64,000 nucleotides of DNA, taken from positions 28,630,973-28,694,972 of the forward strand of contig JAJLRJ010000005.1 in the NCBI GenBank assembly GCA_024195265.1. The letters are read 5' to 3'. Below the pieces are notes generated by a model. That model was not told the DNA's origin and did not search any database. It was given only the letters and a program-made list of their open reading frames with translations. The position numbers were made by a program, and so were the translations under genes. The stretch comes from Dendrophyllia cribrosa. Taxonomy: Eukaryota > Cnidaria > Anthozoa > Scleractinia > Dendrophylliidae. Below, piece by piece: positions 12,069 through 23,612 of the stretch (position 1 is the first letter of the stretch; the number at the start of each line of letters is the position of its first letter).

Positions 12069-12413
12069 GTCCACCGATCCTACCGGAACTGACTGCATTG
12101 GATCCTGAAATAAGACTGATAGATGGTGGTGCAACTTTGAAGTGTGAGGCTTACCACCTAGACCCTCAACAAAAACATTCTTACCACTGGGCGTGGAAGT
12201 TTAAAGAAAGCAGTGAAATAAAGGAAAATGGCGATGGAAAGTATAAGATACTTCGCAATTATTCAGCACCTAATTTGTGCCAACAAACAAAAGGTTCGAC
12301 TACTCTTCAGATTGCAAACGTTACCGAACATGATCTTGGGAAATACAAGTGTGAGCTGCTTGAGTCTCGCATGTTGGTCGCGGTAATGGATATCCCATTT
12401 TATAAATATGGAG
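12069..12413 (+). CDS. Exon: immunoglobulin-like domain
   Basis: A 345-bp exon lies between CACATTAG and GTATGCTCTT, phase 1 at both ends. It encodes about 115 aa. PPILPELTALDPEIRLIDGG is followed by the B-strand cysteine (TLKCEAYHLDP), the C-strand tryptophan (YHWAWKFKE), and TTLQIANVTEHDLGKYKCEL with the D-x-G-x-Y-x-C motif. An extra cysteine (NLCQQ) sits in the middle. The domain follows the Ig exon at 6840 and precedes the first FN3 exon, the order usual for Ig-FN3 adhesion molecules and receptor phosphatases or kinases. Confidence 0.9.
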
Positions 12414-12848
12414 GTATGCTCTTTTAAAATGTTTGTGTTTGTTGTTATTTTTCAAATCTATTTTCAAAGTGACTTGTTGCGCATCTTGCAATAATACAGT
12501 ATATGGTGTAATACATTTTCGAAAACGAGTACGAGTAATTTATTAAATCAAGCCAAGAAACTCTACCAAGTTCTATTACTGATAGGAATGTTTGGTAAAC
12601 CGGATGACACACAGAAAACGAGTTGTTTATATGGCTTTTCAATCTGACATAATAATATAATAATTAAAAAAAAAATTACGAGATGAAAATCACCCAAGCC
12701 AATGGGAAGCTTTGTAATTTACACCCACTACTTAATTTGTTCACATAGGCAGTCCAAGCGCGTAGTCACCGTACGACCTGTGTGTTATTCGTGAATTACA
12801 AAGGTTTCTTTGAAAACTTGAAGAATCTTTTAGCAAAAAAAAAAAAAA

Positions 12849-12972
12849 TTTAACAGTTATAGTGCGAAAGCGAAGCGCTATATCGCCGGATACATAGCCG
12901 ACAGAGCCGTAGGCCGAGTCGGCTAAAATCAGGCGATATTGCGCAAGCTTGAGCATTATAACTGTTTTATAA
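12849..12972. repeat. Short fold-back element
   Basis: TTAACAGTTATA at the left is complementary to TATAACTGTTTTA at the right. Inside are further nested inverted words (TATCGCCGGAT / ATCAGGCGATA; CCGACAGAG…GAGTCGG). It is a small cruciform-type MITE with no coding content. Confidence 0.65.
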
Positions 12973-12979
12973 TTCATCA

Positions 12980-14025
12980 CATTTATAACAAATCACAGTT
13001 TCCAGAAGAAGTTCATTGAGATATACAACCTTTTATTGAGTTAAAAGGCTTACAACAATATTTAACCTCGCGCCATTTCTTAAACAGCAAGCAGCGAATG
13101 CCGAAACTTTTGCCAATCTAAAATTAATTTAGCGTACACAATCAGTTGAGAGTTTCTACGAAGAGCATCCGTCTACTTAAAGAACGGGACAGAGTAGTAA
13201 CTACACGAATTAAAATACAGTAAAACGACATAGAATGTCTTAGTTACAAGTGTTTCTTATCTTAAAAAGTTCAATTCAGAATCAAAACAAAATGAACAAG
13301 CAGACGGCTACCTAAACATACCGGCGAAAAGTCAGAAAGAACTACGGCGTGGACAGTATGCCTTATAAAAGTTCACAGCTAAAAGACACAAGAAACGGCT
13401 TTTTAGTTCCTTCCATCAGCACCAAATTTTCAAACATCGAGGTACGAGCTGAGTCGATCAATGTTGTTTACAAACGTGCTCGTTTTTTAGCTCCTACAGC
13501 CGTAATGACGAGATCAGAAACTTTTATGAGGAAGAATCAAGTCTATATCATATTCCAGAGGTGATTACTAAAGGAATTTTCCGAAAATTGTGCTCCTTCA
13601 TTCACTCCTTGTCGAGCGGTTAAACTTTGAACCAGCTTTCATTCAGCTACAACAAGAAACACTGAAACCGCGACAACTCGAAAATTTCGCGTCTTTTTTG
13701 TCCAATCGTGTGATCAATAATTTTTCTCTTTTCTTCTCTTTTTTTTTCTTTTCCCTTTTTTAACTAATAGTTCACGCACTTTCTCGCCCAAAAACACGAA
13801 ATTGCAGGCAGCAGTCATTTTCACTTTCCTTCAAAATGCAAAATTTACCGCCATCGCTGGTTATACGTCATGTAGACATAACGTATATGATATTTGGGCG
13901 GGGTATGCAGTGTATCAATGTGTTTAATTATATTTAGCCTATTATGTAAGTTGTCAGTTTTACTCTATTAGAAACTTTATGTAACTTTTCTATAGTTTTA
14001 TTTGTAACTTTTGTTTATGTTAGAA
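12980..14025. other. Intronic sequence without recognised features
   Basis: No exon, RNA gene or clear repeat was found. It is pyrimidine-rich around 13700-13765. Confidence 0.35.
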
Positions 14026-14027
14026 GA

Positions 14028-14115
14028 ATTATTATGTTATTTAGAATTATTTAGAATTATTTTAGAATTATTTAGTTATTTAGAATTATTTATGTTAGAA
14101 GAATTATTATACAAG
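14028..14115. repeat. AT-rich tandem repeat (TTTAGAATTA-type units)
   Basis: Repeated TTATTTAGAATTA and TGTTAGAAGAATTATTAT units, imperfect, about 10-13 bp each. Non-coding. Confidence 0.75.
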
Positions 14116-14149
14116 GGACTTATTTCTCTAATAACTTTTATTCGAAGTA

Positions 14150-15310
14150 TTTTGATCCTGTAAGCACTGAAGAAGCCTGAAGGGCGAAACGTTTGCTATT
14201 TAACTTCAGAACATGTGAAAAGTTCGCTTCTCGCTTTTGTTTACACAATTATATATATATATATATATAGGCTGAGTAAAAAGGTTTGCACAAACGGTGA
14301 ACTCTTCAGCAGAAGGATCCAAGGATACGACGCCACCACGTGAATTTGTAGAGAAGTATAATGAAAAACGATGGGGCGAACTTCTTACTGGTCCTGACAG
14401 GTTTTATAACGTTTCGACCTTCGGCCTTCTTCAGAAATTGCTAAGAATTAAAAACTATGTACAATGATAAAGTTATACAAGTTACGACTTATATACGTTA
14501 AGCTACAAAAACAAAAGAAAACGAGGTTACGTAACATAACAAAAGAACTAAATTACAAGGAAAATTTAACGCTAAAAATAACAAACATGATGTGATAAAA
14601 ACCTTAATTAAAAATTGAAACAGAGAAATAGTGACTAACGCTAACAAAAACAATTACAACATGAGAGGAATAGTTAACAAATAAACGTACGAAATATGCG
14701 AGGAATCTAACATAACAAACTCCCTATCGAGGGCCCCCGAATAATCATATAGGTCACTGTCGGAATGACAGGACCAGCACGTCTTACCAAGTGCCCCCGA
14801 CAGAACGTTCGAACAAAAAACAACTACAAGCAATACAAAGAATAAAACAAAGAAAAGAAAAAGACAATCCTATTTTTGCAAGATACGTGCGTTAATTATT
14901 ATAGTTCATTCGGTGTTTTGATCTAAATTCACGTCTCTTGTTAAGGCCATGCGGATTGAGCGTAAACAGTTGGGTTGTCCAATAAGCCTCCCTAGTGAGC
15001 AACAATTGGTCAAGGTGAAGTGCATTTTGAAATGATCTAATTTGTTCGATAAGAATAAAGCTAATTTGTGAAATGTCATGTTCAGAACTATTAAAATGTA
15101 CCGCCAATTCACAAGTTCTCCTATTATTAAGCATGCTAGATTTGTGGTTTCTGAATCGGACTTTAAATTCGGTGGATGTAGAACCAACATACTGTAAATT
15201 GCATTTATTACAGGTGGCCAAATAAATCACATTTTTAGACGAACATGACAAACCTTGGCGAATAGAATAATAACGACCTGTGGCAGAACTCTGGAATTTC
15301 GAATCTTGAA

Positions 15311-15335
<25 letters not shown>
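14150..15335 (-). pseudogene. Penelope-like retroelement fragment (3' part with GIY-YIG domain)
   Basis: The minus-strand frame 15332-14892 (146 aa) encodes a GIY-YIG nuclease core: CNKCNLQYVGSTSTEFKVRF, then R-N-H-K, a conserved H-F-N-S-S-E-H-D block and the distal LTREAYWTTQLFTLNPHGLN. Downstream, 14280-14460 has the element end (GGTTTTATAACGTTTCGACC…GGCCTTCTTCAG). Another end (GCACTGAAGAAGCCTGAAGG) sits at 14166 in the opposite orientation. The reverse transcriptase is absent; the upstream boundary falls in a (TA)n tract at 15311-15349. Confidence 0.8.
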
Positions 15336-15356
<21 letters not shown>

Positions 15357-15359
15357 ATG

Positions 15360-16036
15360 AAAATGTGAGGGTCAAGAGTCCAACTCCAATGTAGCTTTGC
15401 TGGTTTATTCGCTCGACGTTACGACCATAACGGTCTTCATCAGGAGCATCTGAGAAAATATATTAACTGTAACAACATTCGAAATTTAAAAAGATCAACG
15501 GAAAGAACACACGTGACATGCTGACGCAATCACATATGAAGCTATAAAGCTAAACTGAACTAAACCAAACAATATATCACGTGAATTTAAAGGGATAGTA
15601 TCACGAGGTCGAAACTTGAAAACGTCGGCCCACTTTTCAAGTTTGATTCCGCAAATTCAAAAAGGTCGTCGAGAAGTGGAGGTATTTGTTTAATCAAAAA
15701 ATCCGTTTTGATAGCCAAAAGAAAGAAAAAAAATCACTTTTAACAGTGATATGTCCAAAATTGCGGTGCAAGAATTAAGTGAACAGTGCCGCGCGTGGAA
15801 CCTCGTGATACTATCCCTTTAACTACTAGGCTATTAATGGTAGGCTTGAATTTAGAAATCCAATAACTTTTTCTTGCTCTTCTAATGTCTTGATTAGGAT
15901 TTCTAACTTTTTCAACGACTGTTAATTTTAAATGTTTAACCCCACAGTTTTGTAATATATATATACAATTATGTATACAATGTGCCCTCCTGGTTGTTAC
16001 CATAATGGCTTTATGGTAACTCCTGAACTTGGGCAC
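15360..16036 (-). pseudogene. Second Penelope-like element fragment
   Basis: An element end with GCTCGACGTTACGACCATAA…CTTCATCAGGAG lies at 15411-15446. On the minus strand at 16036-15740, residues such as RRARKSYWISKFKPTINSL match the distal part of the GIY-YIG region of Penelope elements (compare REAYWTTQLFTLNPHG in the neighbour). A repeated ATCACGAGGTCGAAAC / GGTTCCACGCG word near 15600 and 15795 suggests a further small insertion. Dead copy. Confidence 0.55.
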
Positions 16037-16037
16037 A

Positions 16038-16094
16038 GGATGTATATATATATATATATATATTCACATATATATATATATATTCACATATATA
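16038..16094. repeat. (TA)n / TATTCACA microsatellite
   Basis: Alternating TA runs are interrupted twice by TATTCACATATATATA. Non-coding. Confidence 0.9.
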
Positions 16095-17165
16095 TTGACT
16101 GGTTTAGCTCATATCTAGAAAAACAACGCAAACGGTATCACTTGGCTCTGTAAATTCTGATATACAAACTGTCTGTTGTGGGGTACCTCAAGGATCGGTA
16201 CTTGGGCCGCTTCTTTTCCTAATTTATATAAATGATTTTCACAATTGCTCAAAATTACTGGATTTTCACTTTTTTGCAAATGATGCAAATTTATTCTTTA
16301 AGCATAAGGACCTTAACACTCTTGAAACTTGCTAATGTAAATGTTTGGCTATCTACAAATAAGCTCTCACTGAATATTGAGGAGTCAAATTTTGTCATTT
16401 TTCATCCAGTGCAAAAACGAATTCCCAAAAAGGTTATACTATTTATATATAATCAATCAATAACTGAAGAGAATTGCATTGGATATCTTGGAGTTTATAT
16501 AGATTCAAATATTAGTTGGAAGAGCCACATTAACTATATTGCCAAAAAAAATCAAAAGAAGTATAGGTATTCTCTCTAAGCTTCGCTATTTCCTAAGCAC
16601 AAAAACGTTACTTAGCTTGTATTATACATTAGTAGAGCCATTCCTCAACTACTGCGTGATTGTTTGGTTAATGCATATCAGTCGACTTTACAGCCTTTAT
16701 TTCATTTGCAAAAGAAAGTTGTAAGAATAATCACCTCCTCCAGTTTCACTGAACACTCAAGTCCTTTATTTAAAGACTTGAATGTTATTAAGCTGTCTGA
16801 TATTATTACCCTTCAACTTGCAGTGTTCATGTATTAGTTCCATAACCAACTTTTACCTTCTGTTTTTGATACTGTTAGGAAAATGCATAGCTATAAAACT
16901 AGGTTGTCCTGCAGGGTGACTTATGTTATCCCAAAAGCCAGAACAAATTATGGAATTTTAAACACAAGGTTCCAGGGTGTTCAAGTTTAGAATGATATAA
17001 GTGATGATATCAAGCTCGAGCTCCTTCCTCTAAACGTTTTAAGAATAAGCTAGAGTCACTTCTTATTGACAAATATTAATTGCAATTTGTTAACAGTATA
17101 TTTTTTCTGGCTTTCCGTTGCTTTATACTGGCACACTTAGTTGAACTTAAACCAGTCAAATAAAG
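16095..17165 (+). pseudogene. Decayed non-LTR retrotransposon (LINE) reverse transcriptase, 5'-truncated
   Basis: Across three frames the + strand shows the late part of a LINE reverse transcriptase: [13 protein letters not shown], then [20 protein letters not shown] (domain 4 hallmark), then [12 protein letters not shown] where the catalytic F-A-D-D is changed to F-A-N-D, then NVWLSTNKLSLN and IGYLGVYIDSNISWKSHINY (thumb). Frameshifts occur at about 16140, 16320 and 16550, with stops near 16725. The 3' end reaches AATAAAGAATAAATA at about 17160. The changed catalytic residue and frameshifts show an inactive copy. Confidence 0.85.
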
Positions 17166-17180
17166 AATAAATACACACAT

Positions 17181-17436
17181 AGTAAAAACCCTAAAAATTG
17201 TCCTGACCGGGATTCGAACCCGCGTCCCCGACTTTAATTTTCTAGTGCCGATGTGTTAACCACTACACCATCAGGACGACCACGCAGCAACGCAGCCGAA
17301 CTTAAGGCTTTATGGCTCACGGGCCTCCCGTACAACTTTCTATGTTTTCACAGGAGCTGACTGGATGGCTTCTAGGCCTTTTTGACGAATATAAATAACA
17401 CAATCCCGAACAGGACAATTTTTAGGGTTTTCACTT
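17181..17436. repeat. About 33-bp inverted repeat enclosing a tRNA-like sequence
   Basis: AGTAAAAACCCTAAAAATTG at 17181 and the complement of CAATTTTTAGGGTTTTCACT ending at 17436 continue through TCCTGaccGGGATT, so the acceptor/T-arm part of the tRNA-like sequence is present at both ends in opposite orientation. The span is 256 bp. It may be a tail-to-tail tRNA-derived SINE or a fold-back element. Confidence 0.6.
17200..17277 (-). tRNA. tRNA-like sequence (pseudo-tRNA or SINE head)
   Basis: On the minus strand a 7-bp acceptor stem (GTCCTGA … TCAGGAC) is closed perfectly. A box-like TGGTGTAGTGGTTAACAC forms a 4-bp D stem, and a perfect B box GGTTCGAATCC makes the T loop with one mismatch at the stem base. 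The middle has no clean 5-bp anticodon stem with a 7-nt loop, so an anticodon cannot be assigned. It is more likely a tRNA-derived repeat than a working gene. Confidence 0.5.
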
Positions 17437-17714
17437 TCCGTTTTATAAATTGAATAAAATATCTTGAGGCAGTTGGAATGAGAACGACAACGACATAATA
17501 CACTTATTCTTGAGTTATGTGTCATCTACACAAACATCTCCACAAAAGTCTTTAAAATAATGGACGTTTTCTTGCTCGTTGATTGCAAGATTAATCAATT
17601 GATTGGCGCCCTTATGTCGACCAATCTGTTGATGGATCAGTCATTAATCGCATGAATCGTAGTTGTTTGCCGTTTAACTAAGCACCCATCGACCTTTTTA
17701 TTTTCATGGTTTAG

Positions 17715-17990
17715 TTCCAACGCTTCCTGAAATTGTAAGTCATAGAATCATCAACTGTGGACGGCAAATGGAAGTGGAATGGCAACAAACTCCACAACCA
17801 CAAGTTACGCATTATCAAGTCAACTTAATATCACTCATGGATGATTCCAAGCAAGTATTCAACCTGTCAAATAGAAATCATTCCATAACGTTTGATGTTC
17901 AAAGTAATACTGTTTATGACGTGCATATCAGGGCAGAAAACTTCATAGGATTTAGTTTTTGGGCAAAAGAACAATATACAACGACGGCAG
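17715..17990 (+). CDS. Exon: fibronectin type III domain
   Basis: A 276-bp exon lies between GTTTAG and GTATTGTT, phase 1-1, about 92 aa. It begins PTLPEIVSHRIINCGRQMEV with the B-strand tryptophan in EVEWQQTPQPQVTHYQVNLI. It closes with NTVYDVHIRAENFIGFSFWA, the Y-x-V-x-I-x-A-x-N-x-x-G signature of FN3 F and G strands. Length and framework fit a single FN3 domain. First FN3 after the two Ig exons. Confidence 0.9.
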
Positions 17991-18069
17991 GTATTGTTAA
18001 AAATAGTTATAGTCCGTGTTGCTTGATGTTGATGTTGTTGTCTTTATTGTCGTATTTTATTTTATGATG

Positions 18070-18335
18070 GGATTTATTAAGGCCTGTTTATATGGAGAAA
18101 AGTTGTCCGGGGTAGGCGGATCACCCGCCCACCCGAGCTACCCTGGGCGAGCCAAGTTTTCATTCTTTCCCTTCCAAAACGCGGCGAACTGTTTATATGA
18201 GAATCTCAAAGTTGGCTCGGCTAGCCTGGTGCCCCTCTTTCGATTTCAGGGTGACCCGGCTGGCCGAGCCAACTTTTTCATACAAACGGTTTGGCTCGGC
18301 TAACCGGGCCAACTCGGTCAACTATAGATAATCTG
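18070..18335. repeat. GC-rich dispersed repeat with GGCTCGGC words
   Basis: From GGCCTGTTTATATGGAGAAA there are repeated GGCTCGGCTAGCC/GGCTGGCCGAGCC words in both orientations and a second TGTTTATATGAGAATCTC half. It looks like a non-autonomous DNA element whose halves are partly palindromic. The ends are not defined. Confidence 0.4.
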
Positions 18336-19478
18336 GGCATGCGCGGGCTAGTTACAGCCATGCTTCGTCACACGTGACCAGTATCCACAAGACTGAAATG
18401 AACATTTGAATATTTCTTTGTAACGTCCGAGATTTGAATGAAAACTTGAAGATCTCTCTGGAAAACACTTTAAAAGTCACGAGTTAACGGAAAATAACTT
18501 CGCTACACGCATAAAAAACCTAATATTGTTCGGATATGCAACATTTCAAATAAGATGATCACGATATTTTGTTGCTCTTTGTTTCCGAAAATGCGGTAAA
18601 ATTCTCACGGGAATTCCGAATCTCGGAATGAATTTGCAGAATAGTGTATTATTCTGCCTCGGTTATTGTCATTAATGAGGTACGACTTTCTTGCTCAAAG
18701 ACCTAAAATGAAATAACGACAGCGTCCTTGTAACAACATAGATCAAACATACCAGTGTAGTTATGGCTGGTTGTCTTTACTGGCCACAAACAGTAGTCGC
18801 AAAACTAGAAAGTTAATACAAAGATAAAAACGAATGAGGCAATGCGATAACACGCCGAACTAAGCCCCTCGTAAACATAAAAATAATGTGACAAACAAAG
18901 GATATAAAAACAATGTTAATTAAGCTGAAGAGAAAGAATTTAAATGTGTCTAACCTTGTCCAGCCTGTCGGGACCACAGAAAACGGAACAAAAGTGCTAA
19001 CCAAGCGACTAATACAAGAGCGAAATAAGGGTTGATCAAAACATGACCACGCTACGAATCAAACTAGATTACGTGACCATATATGGCGCGAATCTAAATT
19101 TCGCGAATGCGGAGATCGAGGTCTGGGCTGGCTACAGCTACAGTTCCTTTTACTTTTATATGACCTAGTAGCCAATAGGAAGAGCTGTTGAGCCCAGCAA
19201 AACAACAATTCCACAGGAGTAACGTCATTAATGATACCACTCGGTAGAACATAGACATTCAATGACTTTGCATAGACAATGATTATACAAATTGGAAGAT
19301 TGAACAACGATTAATATATGCATTGATATATATTTTTTAATTTTTCCAATCAAATTTACGTAGTTTTAACTATTTTTTTAGTATGTTTTGATCTCAATAA
19401 ATCAATTAGAAAACTCTATATTTGCTTGGCCATAGACGGACAGCCAATACTAAATTGAGGTTATCATTCTTCATTCAG

Positions 19479-19778
19479 ATGTACCTGAAGCGGTCTATTT
19501 TCAAGCCGATCCTGACGGTTGTTATGTAGTACTTTCATGGAAGACTCCCTCAGCCAAGAGCTGCCCGATAACTCAATACAAGGTTTACTTTAGGCAATTG
19601 ATGAACTCAGCTAATACCAAGGGAAGTTGGCAAAAAAAGAGATTACAAGAACCAAACTTAACTAAATATCGTCTTCAGCTGAAGTGCAGTCAGACCTACG
19701 AACTGATGATCATTGCATGGAACGAACGAGGCAGTAGCAAAGCAGACGGAAAAACGGTTTATGTGCGTACAGAAAAAG
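19479..19778 (+). CDS. Exon: fibronectin type III domain
   Basis: A 300-bp exon lies between TTCATTCAG and GTATTAAG, phase 1-1, about 100 aa. PEAVYFQADPDGCYVVLSWK gives the A and B strands with the core W. CPITQYKVYFRQL is the C strand. QTYELMIIAWNERGSSKADG is the F/G signature (Y-x-L-x-I-x-A-W-N-x-x-G-x-S). Cysteines at GCY, SCP and KCS may form domain-specific disulphides. Confidence 0.92.
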
Positions 19779-20244
19779 GTATTAAGATTATGTGTTATAA
19801 CACATATATGTCAAAATGTTTATAAATTAATAACCAACAGTGAAACGCGAAACGATAATGAGAGCCGCGTGATATCATTAAAATAAACAGCGGCGGGACG
19901 CGATAACCACATAAAGGGGATTTTTTAATCTTGTAACGGTCCAAGCTACGCGACGAACATCGTTTTCTATCGCAAAATGCATCTTCCAACAACGCCCATT
20001 CCACTTGGTTCTACCACACATTCAAGAAAACAACAGGACAGTGAACATCTGCCATTTTAATTTAATTTGCGGTCAACAAATAAGCGTATTCAATTTACAA
20101 ATATTAGCATGTAGGTTCCCAATGATCGGTCTTAGCTATTGTTGTTTCACACAGTAGTCAAAGAATTAATGAGTAGACAGATTTAAAACAATACGTCACA
20201 CAGTTCACAATTCGTCGTTTTCGAAACAAATTGGCAGCGAAGCT

Positions 20245-20248
<4 letters not shown>

Positions 20249-20284
<36 letters not shown>

Positions 20285-20312
20285 ATTTATATAGCGTCTT
20301 TTTCCAGTGGTC
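20249..20312. repeat. (TAA)n microsatellite with conserved flank
   Basis: About twelve TAA/AAT units are followed by TACATTTATATAGCGTCTTT. This kind of microsatellite-headed repeat is common in marine invertebrate genomes. Non-coding. Confidence 0.8.
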
Positions 20313-20682
20313 CAAAAACGCTTCACAGAAGGGAAATTATAATTAAAAACTACAAATTGCCTAACTATGTCTATAAAAATAAAATATAATTCATAAAAAA
20401 GTACAATAACAATGAAAATTTAAAACTTGAAAAATCCATTTGAAGTCCTCCAGAGCTCGAAGCGTTATGTACTGGTCAGCAGAATTACAAAAAAAAGTTG
20501 ACAGCCGATCAAGTGAAAATTTGTCACACACCAACACATTGCTATTATTCATTAAAAAAATAAAAAAAAATAAGCAATAGCTAAGAAATGTTAAACAGAA
20601 AGCAAAAGTAGGATTAGATAACAAAACAGAATCAATGATGCGATTGTAAGGCTAATTTGTAGCTTTCGGCAAAAGAGTGCTG

Positions 20683-20882
20683 ATAGACCTCTTTAGCTTG
20701 TATGTTTTGTTTCCCCAATGTAGGTCATGTGATGTTCTCAAGGGAATTTGTCCTTTGTCTTTTCAAAAATAATACATACATATGCACGTGAAGGAAACAA
20801 AATTTAAAAGAAACAGTTCTCTAGGGTAACATCACATGATCTACTTTGGGAAAACAAAATAAACAAGCTAAAGAGGTCTATT
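20683..20882. mobile_element. MITE family G, hairpin with about 60-bp arms
   Basis: ATAGACCTCTTTAGCTTGTA-TGTTTTGTTT-CCCAA at the left is complementary to TTGGGAAAACAAAATAAACA-AGCTAAAGAGGTCTAT at the right, including the inner GTCATGTGATGTT / AACATCACATGAT. The element is 200 bp. No coding content. Confidence 0.8.
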
Positions 20883-21373
20883 AGAAATAAGAACTAACTG
20901 AGGCATTGTTGACAAATTGAGGCAAACTGAGACATTGTTGACAAATTAAGGGTTACGATTACAAAAAAATGTAAGTTCAATTAACAAGAATCAAAAGGTC
21001 ATTGACAAGTCAGAGATGAATGATCAAATTATTGTATCACATATGGTTTTAACTCGTGAATACATGAAGCGTTAAATGAATTATCATAGACGGGACAAAT
21101 AGACAAATGTTCACTCTTTCCGTAGGTCTTTCCATTACTCGGATGTAAAATGTTCTTGGCAATTCCGCTGATCAACGCATAAGGTTTTAAACTCTGGAAA
21201 ACTATAAACGGATTTTTCAAGAGGCTACATATTGATGGTTACACATATAGCTTAATATAATATCCGTCTCAATTAACTCGTTGGTTCCTATCATAGCCAC
21301 GTCATTAAGATGAGCTCTAAAACTTACTGGCGGCTACTAGGTAGTTTGTACAAAGATCATGTTTCTTCCCACA

Positions 21374-21918
21374 TTTAAAGGGACACTGTCCCGGCTGAAA
21401 TATCGTGTTTTCATAATTGTGGCCAGGAGCTTGGTTTCAGCTTACTTTATTATCTTGAAAGTGGAAGAAACCATCGCTAAATTAAAGCGATATAATGTAG
21501 AAGCAAAGAAATATGAACTAAACAAACAAAATAACGGCTAGAAAAGTCAAAATTTCACAAGAATGGCAAGTTTGATTTATTGACAGGCGGTCAATAAATC
21601 AAATTTCATGAACTAGTAATCAATTTCAATCCTTGCAATCCTGCACTTTATCTCCAAACTTCTACTTTTGTTTTCCTCTATGGAACATTTTATCCAACTA
21701 AGTTGTATATTTGGTGGCATTTGACGATATAACATGGAGAACTGTAATCCACTTCAATCCTTGCAATCCTGCACTTTATCTCCAAACTACTGCTTTTGTT
21801 TTGCTCTATAGAATCTTTTATCCAACCAAGTTGTATATATTTGGTGGCATTTGGTGGTATGACGTGGAAATAAGCTAAGCAAAAATTTGCTATTTCGGCG
21901 GGATAGTGTCCCTTTAAA
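21374..21918. mobile_element. MITE family B (545 bp), TTTAAAGGGACA termini
   Basis: TTTAAAGGGACACTGTCCCG at the left pairs with CGGGATAGTGTCCCTTTAAA at the right (one or two mismatches). The interior holds two diverged copies of a CCAACtAAGTTGTATAT…GGTGGCATTTG unit. A second copy, split by a family A element, lies at about 57479-58660. The frame at 21690-22139 (-) runs through this repeat and is not a gene. Confidence 0.85.
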
Positions 21919-21964
21919 GGAGCCCCTTTCACCTTCAGAAGTAGTAGCGCCATGCACCGGTTAA

Positions 21965-22440
21965 CCCTATTCGGCCTGGGCTTTTTTTGAGTTCCTGAGC
22001 CTGGGGGGCGGGGGGGGCACATTGTGCCCCCCCTTCGTAACTTCAAGAACATTAAGGCTATGACAATGAAACCTAGAGGGTACATAGTACGTCCAAAACT
22101 GTCTCCTTTGCGGTCCGCACAATGGAACGATGACGTCATATGACGTAGTTATTAGGTAATTAGTTATACGGCCGCCATCTTGGATCCGCCATCTTGGATT
22201 TCTGAATTTTTTCAAAACCTCGTAAAAACCGTCCAAATTGACGCAAAATTAATCAAAACCAATAAATAAACGCTAAATGACGTAAAAATACAAAAGTTAT
22301 ACCAATAAACATTGTTTTTCTACATTCAAAGGTATAAATATGCAAATTTGAAAAAAACATGGCTGTCAAAATCTTGTTGCCGTGGAAACATCAAGTCACG
22401 TGATCAAAAAATTGTCATATGAAATTGCAATTTTGAAGGC
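21965..22440 (-). mobile_element. MITE family A, second copy
   Basis: CCCTATTCGGCCTGGGC marks one end. The body repeats the family signature in reverse (ATGACGTCATATGACG, GCCGCCATCTTGGATCCGCC, CATGGCTGTCAAAATCTTGT, CACGTGATCA). The distal terminal repeat is lost at about 22440. The short poly-C patch CCCCCCC at 22027 corresponds to the long poly-C tracts in other copies. Confidence 0.85.
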
Positions 22441-22559
22441 AAGGACCAACGTAACAAAACAGAAGCACCGGATCCAAATTGAGGATCTAATCAGCTATAA
22501 ATAATAGTAATAAACGAAAAAAAGCAAGGCTGATTCGACAGTGAAGGAATATAAAAATG

Positions 22560-23210
22560 TAATTTATCCAATATTTCAAAAGGCACGGCCTTTCTTCTTC
22601 AGGGTATTACAAATAATGACTATGGGTAAACTAGGACGTTACAATTTAAATTTGAGTATTGCGTGCAATATGATGCTATGATAACATATAATACAATGGA
22701 AAAGTAACCGTTGAAGATTTAAAGCTTAAAAAACCGTTACAAAAGAGATGAAAAAAGAAGAACATGCAACATATAGAAGTAGATATAAACGGAAATAAAG
22801 GTATTACATTTCATCTTTTTTATTAATTCCTAGAGTGTTACCTCTATCGATGAGATATGCTTCTCTTGCTTTGCGTACAGCGTTACGATTAGAATGAATA
22901 AGTTCGAGTGGAATGAGTGTTATGTCTTTAGCTGAATGGTCGCTAGTGAGGAAATGTTCTGATACTGTAGTGGGCTTAGATATGTTAGCTGGGTTGTCAA
23001 CTGTTCTGCGGTGTTCGTTAAAACGGTCCTTAAGTCGTCGTTTGGTTTCACCAATGTACTGTTTGTGGCAACGATTGCATTGTATCATGTAGATGACGTT
23101 TTTAGAGTTGCAGTCGATGTGTTGAGTGATGAGTCTAGTTTCACCTGTAGAATTAAATGTATAGGTTGTTTGCCCGTCAGATATGTAGGAACATGTTAAA
23201 CAGTTTTTTC
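22560..23210 (-). pseudogene. Penelope-like fragment with GIY-YIG domain
   Basis: The minus-strand frame 23088-22804 encodes CNRCHKQYIGETKRRLKDRF-NEHRR, a complete GIY-YIG start with catalytic R and H positions, then SEHFLTSDHSAKDITLIPLE and VRKAREAYLIDRGNTLGINK. The Cys-rich lead-in continues upstream to about 23200. The element end with GGCACGGCCTTTCTTCTTCAGG lies at 22585. The reverse transcriptase is missing. Confidence 0.8.
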
Positions 23211-23420
23211 CACATGGAAAATAATGTCTTCAAAGCTGCCCTATTGTAGCTTTTAGACATAGTAACAACCTTAGTAATTTCCTAGTTAAAGCCAAACTAC
23301 GCAGCCTCACACAAACCCATCCACCTCTGGGTTCATATCCGTGTGGAAAAAACTGTTTAACATGTTCCTTCCTTGCGCCAGACCACAAGACCATCCAGGA
23401 ACGCATCGCAATTGCGTCAA
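23188..23420 (+). pseudogene. Penelope-like fragment in opposite orientation
   Basis: The + strand at about 23262-23400 reads AKLRSLTQTHPPLGSYPCGK then CLTCSF, the linker that precedes the GIY-YIG domain in Penelope elements (compare LRTATQTNLPN at 5470). AGGAACATGTTAAACAGTTT (23188-) is the inverse of AAACTGTTTAACATGTTCCT (-23370), so the two Penelope pieces meet head to head. Confidence 0.6.
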
Positions 23421-23612
23421 TTGATTCGAAAATCCTTTTAGATCGATTTTAATGTTGCATTTAAGACTCTAACGAGAGCTTGCAACGATGTCTCAGAAAT
23501 TTGAATGTCTCCGTCTAAAAAGTGGACGGAAAACGATGATTGGTTGAAATTTAATTTGATGATGACGTTGTCATGGTGCCATTCTTCGCGCGTCGTGATC
23601 AAGACAAACAAA

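Noticed and set aside
17340..17525. 61-codon minus-strand frame
   Set aside because: Overlaps the inverted tRNA-like repeat; no recognisable family.
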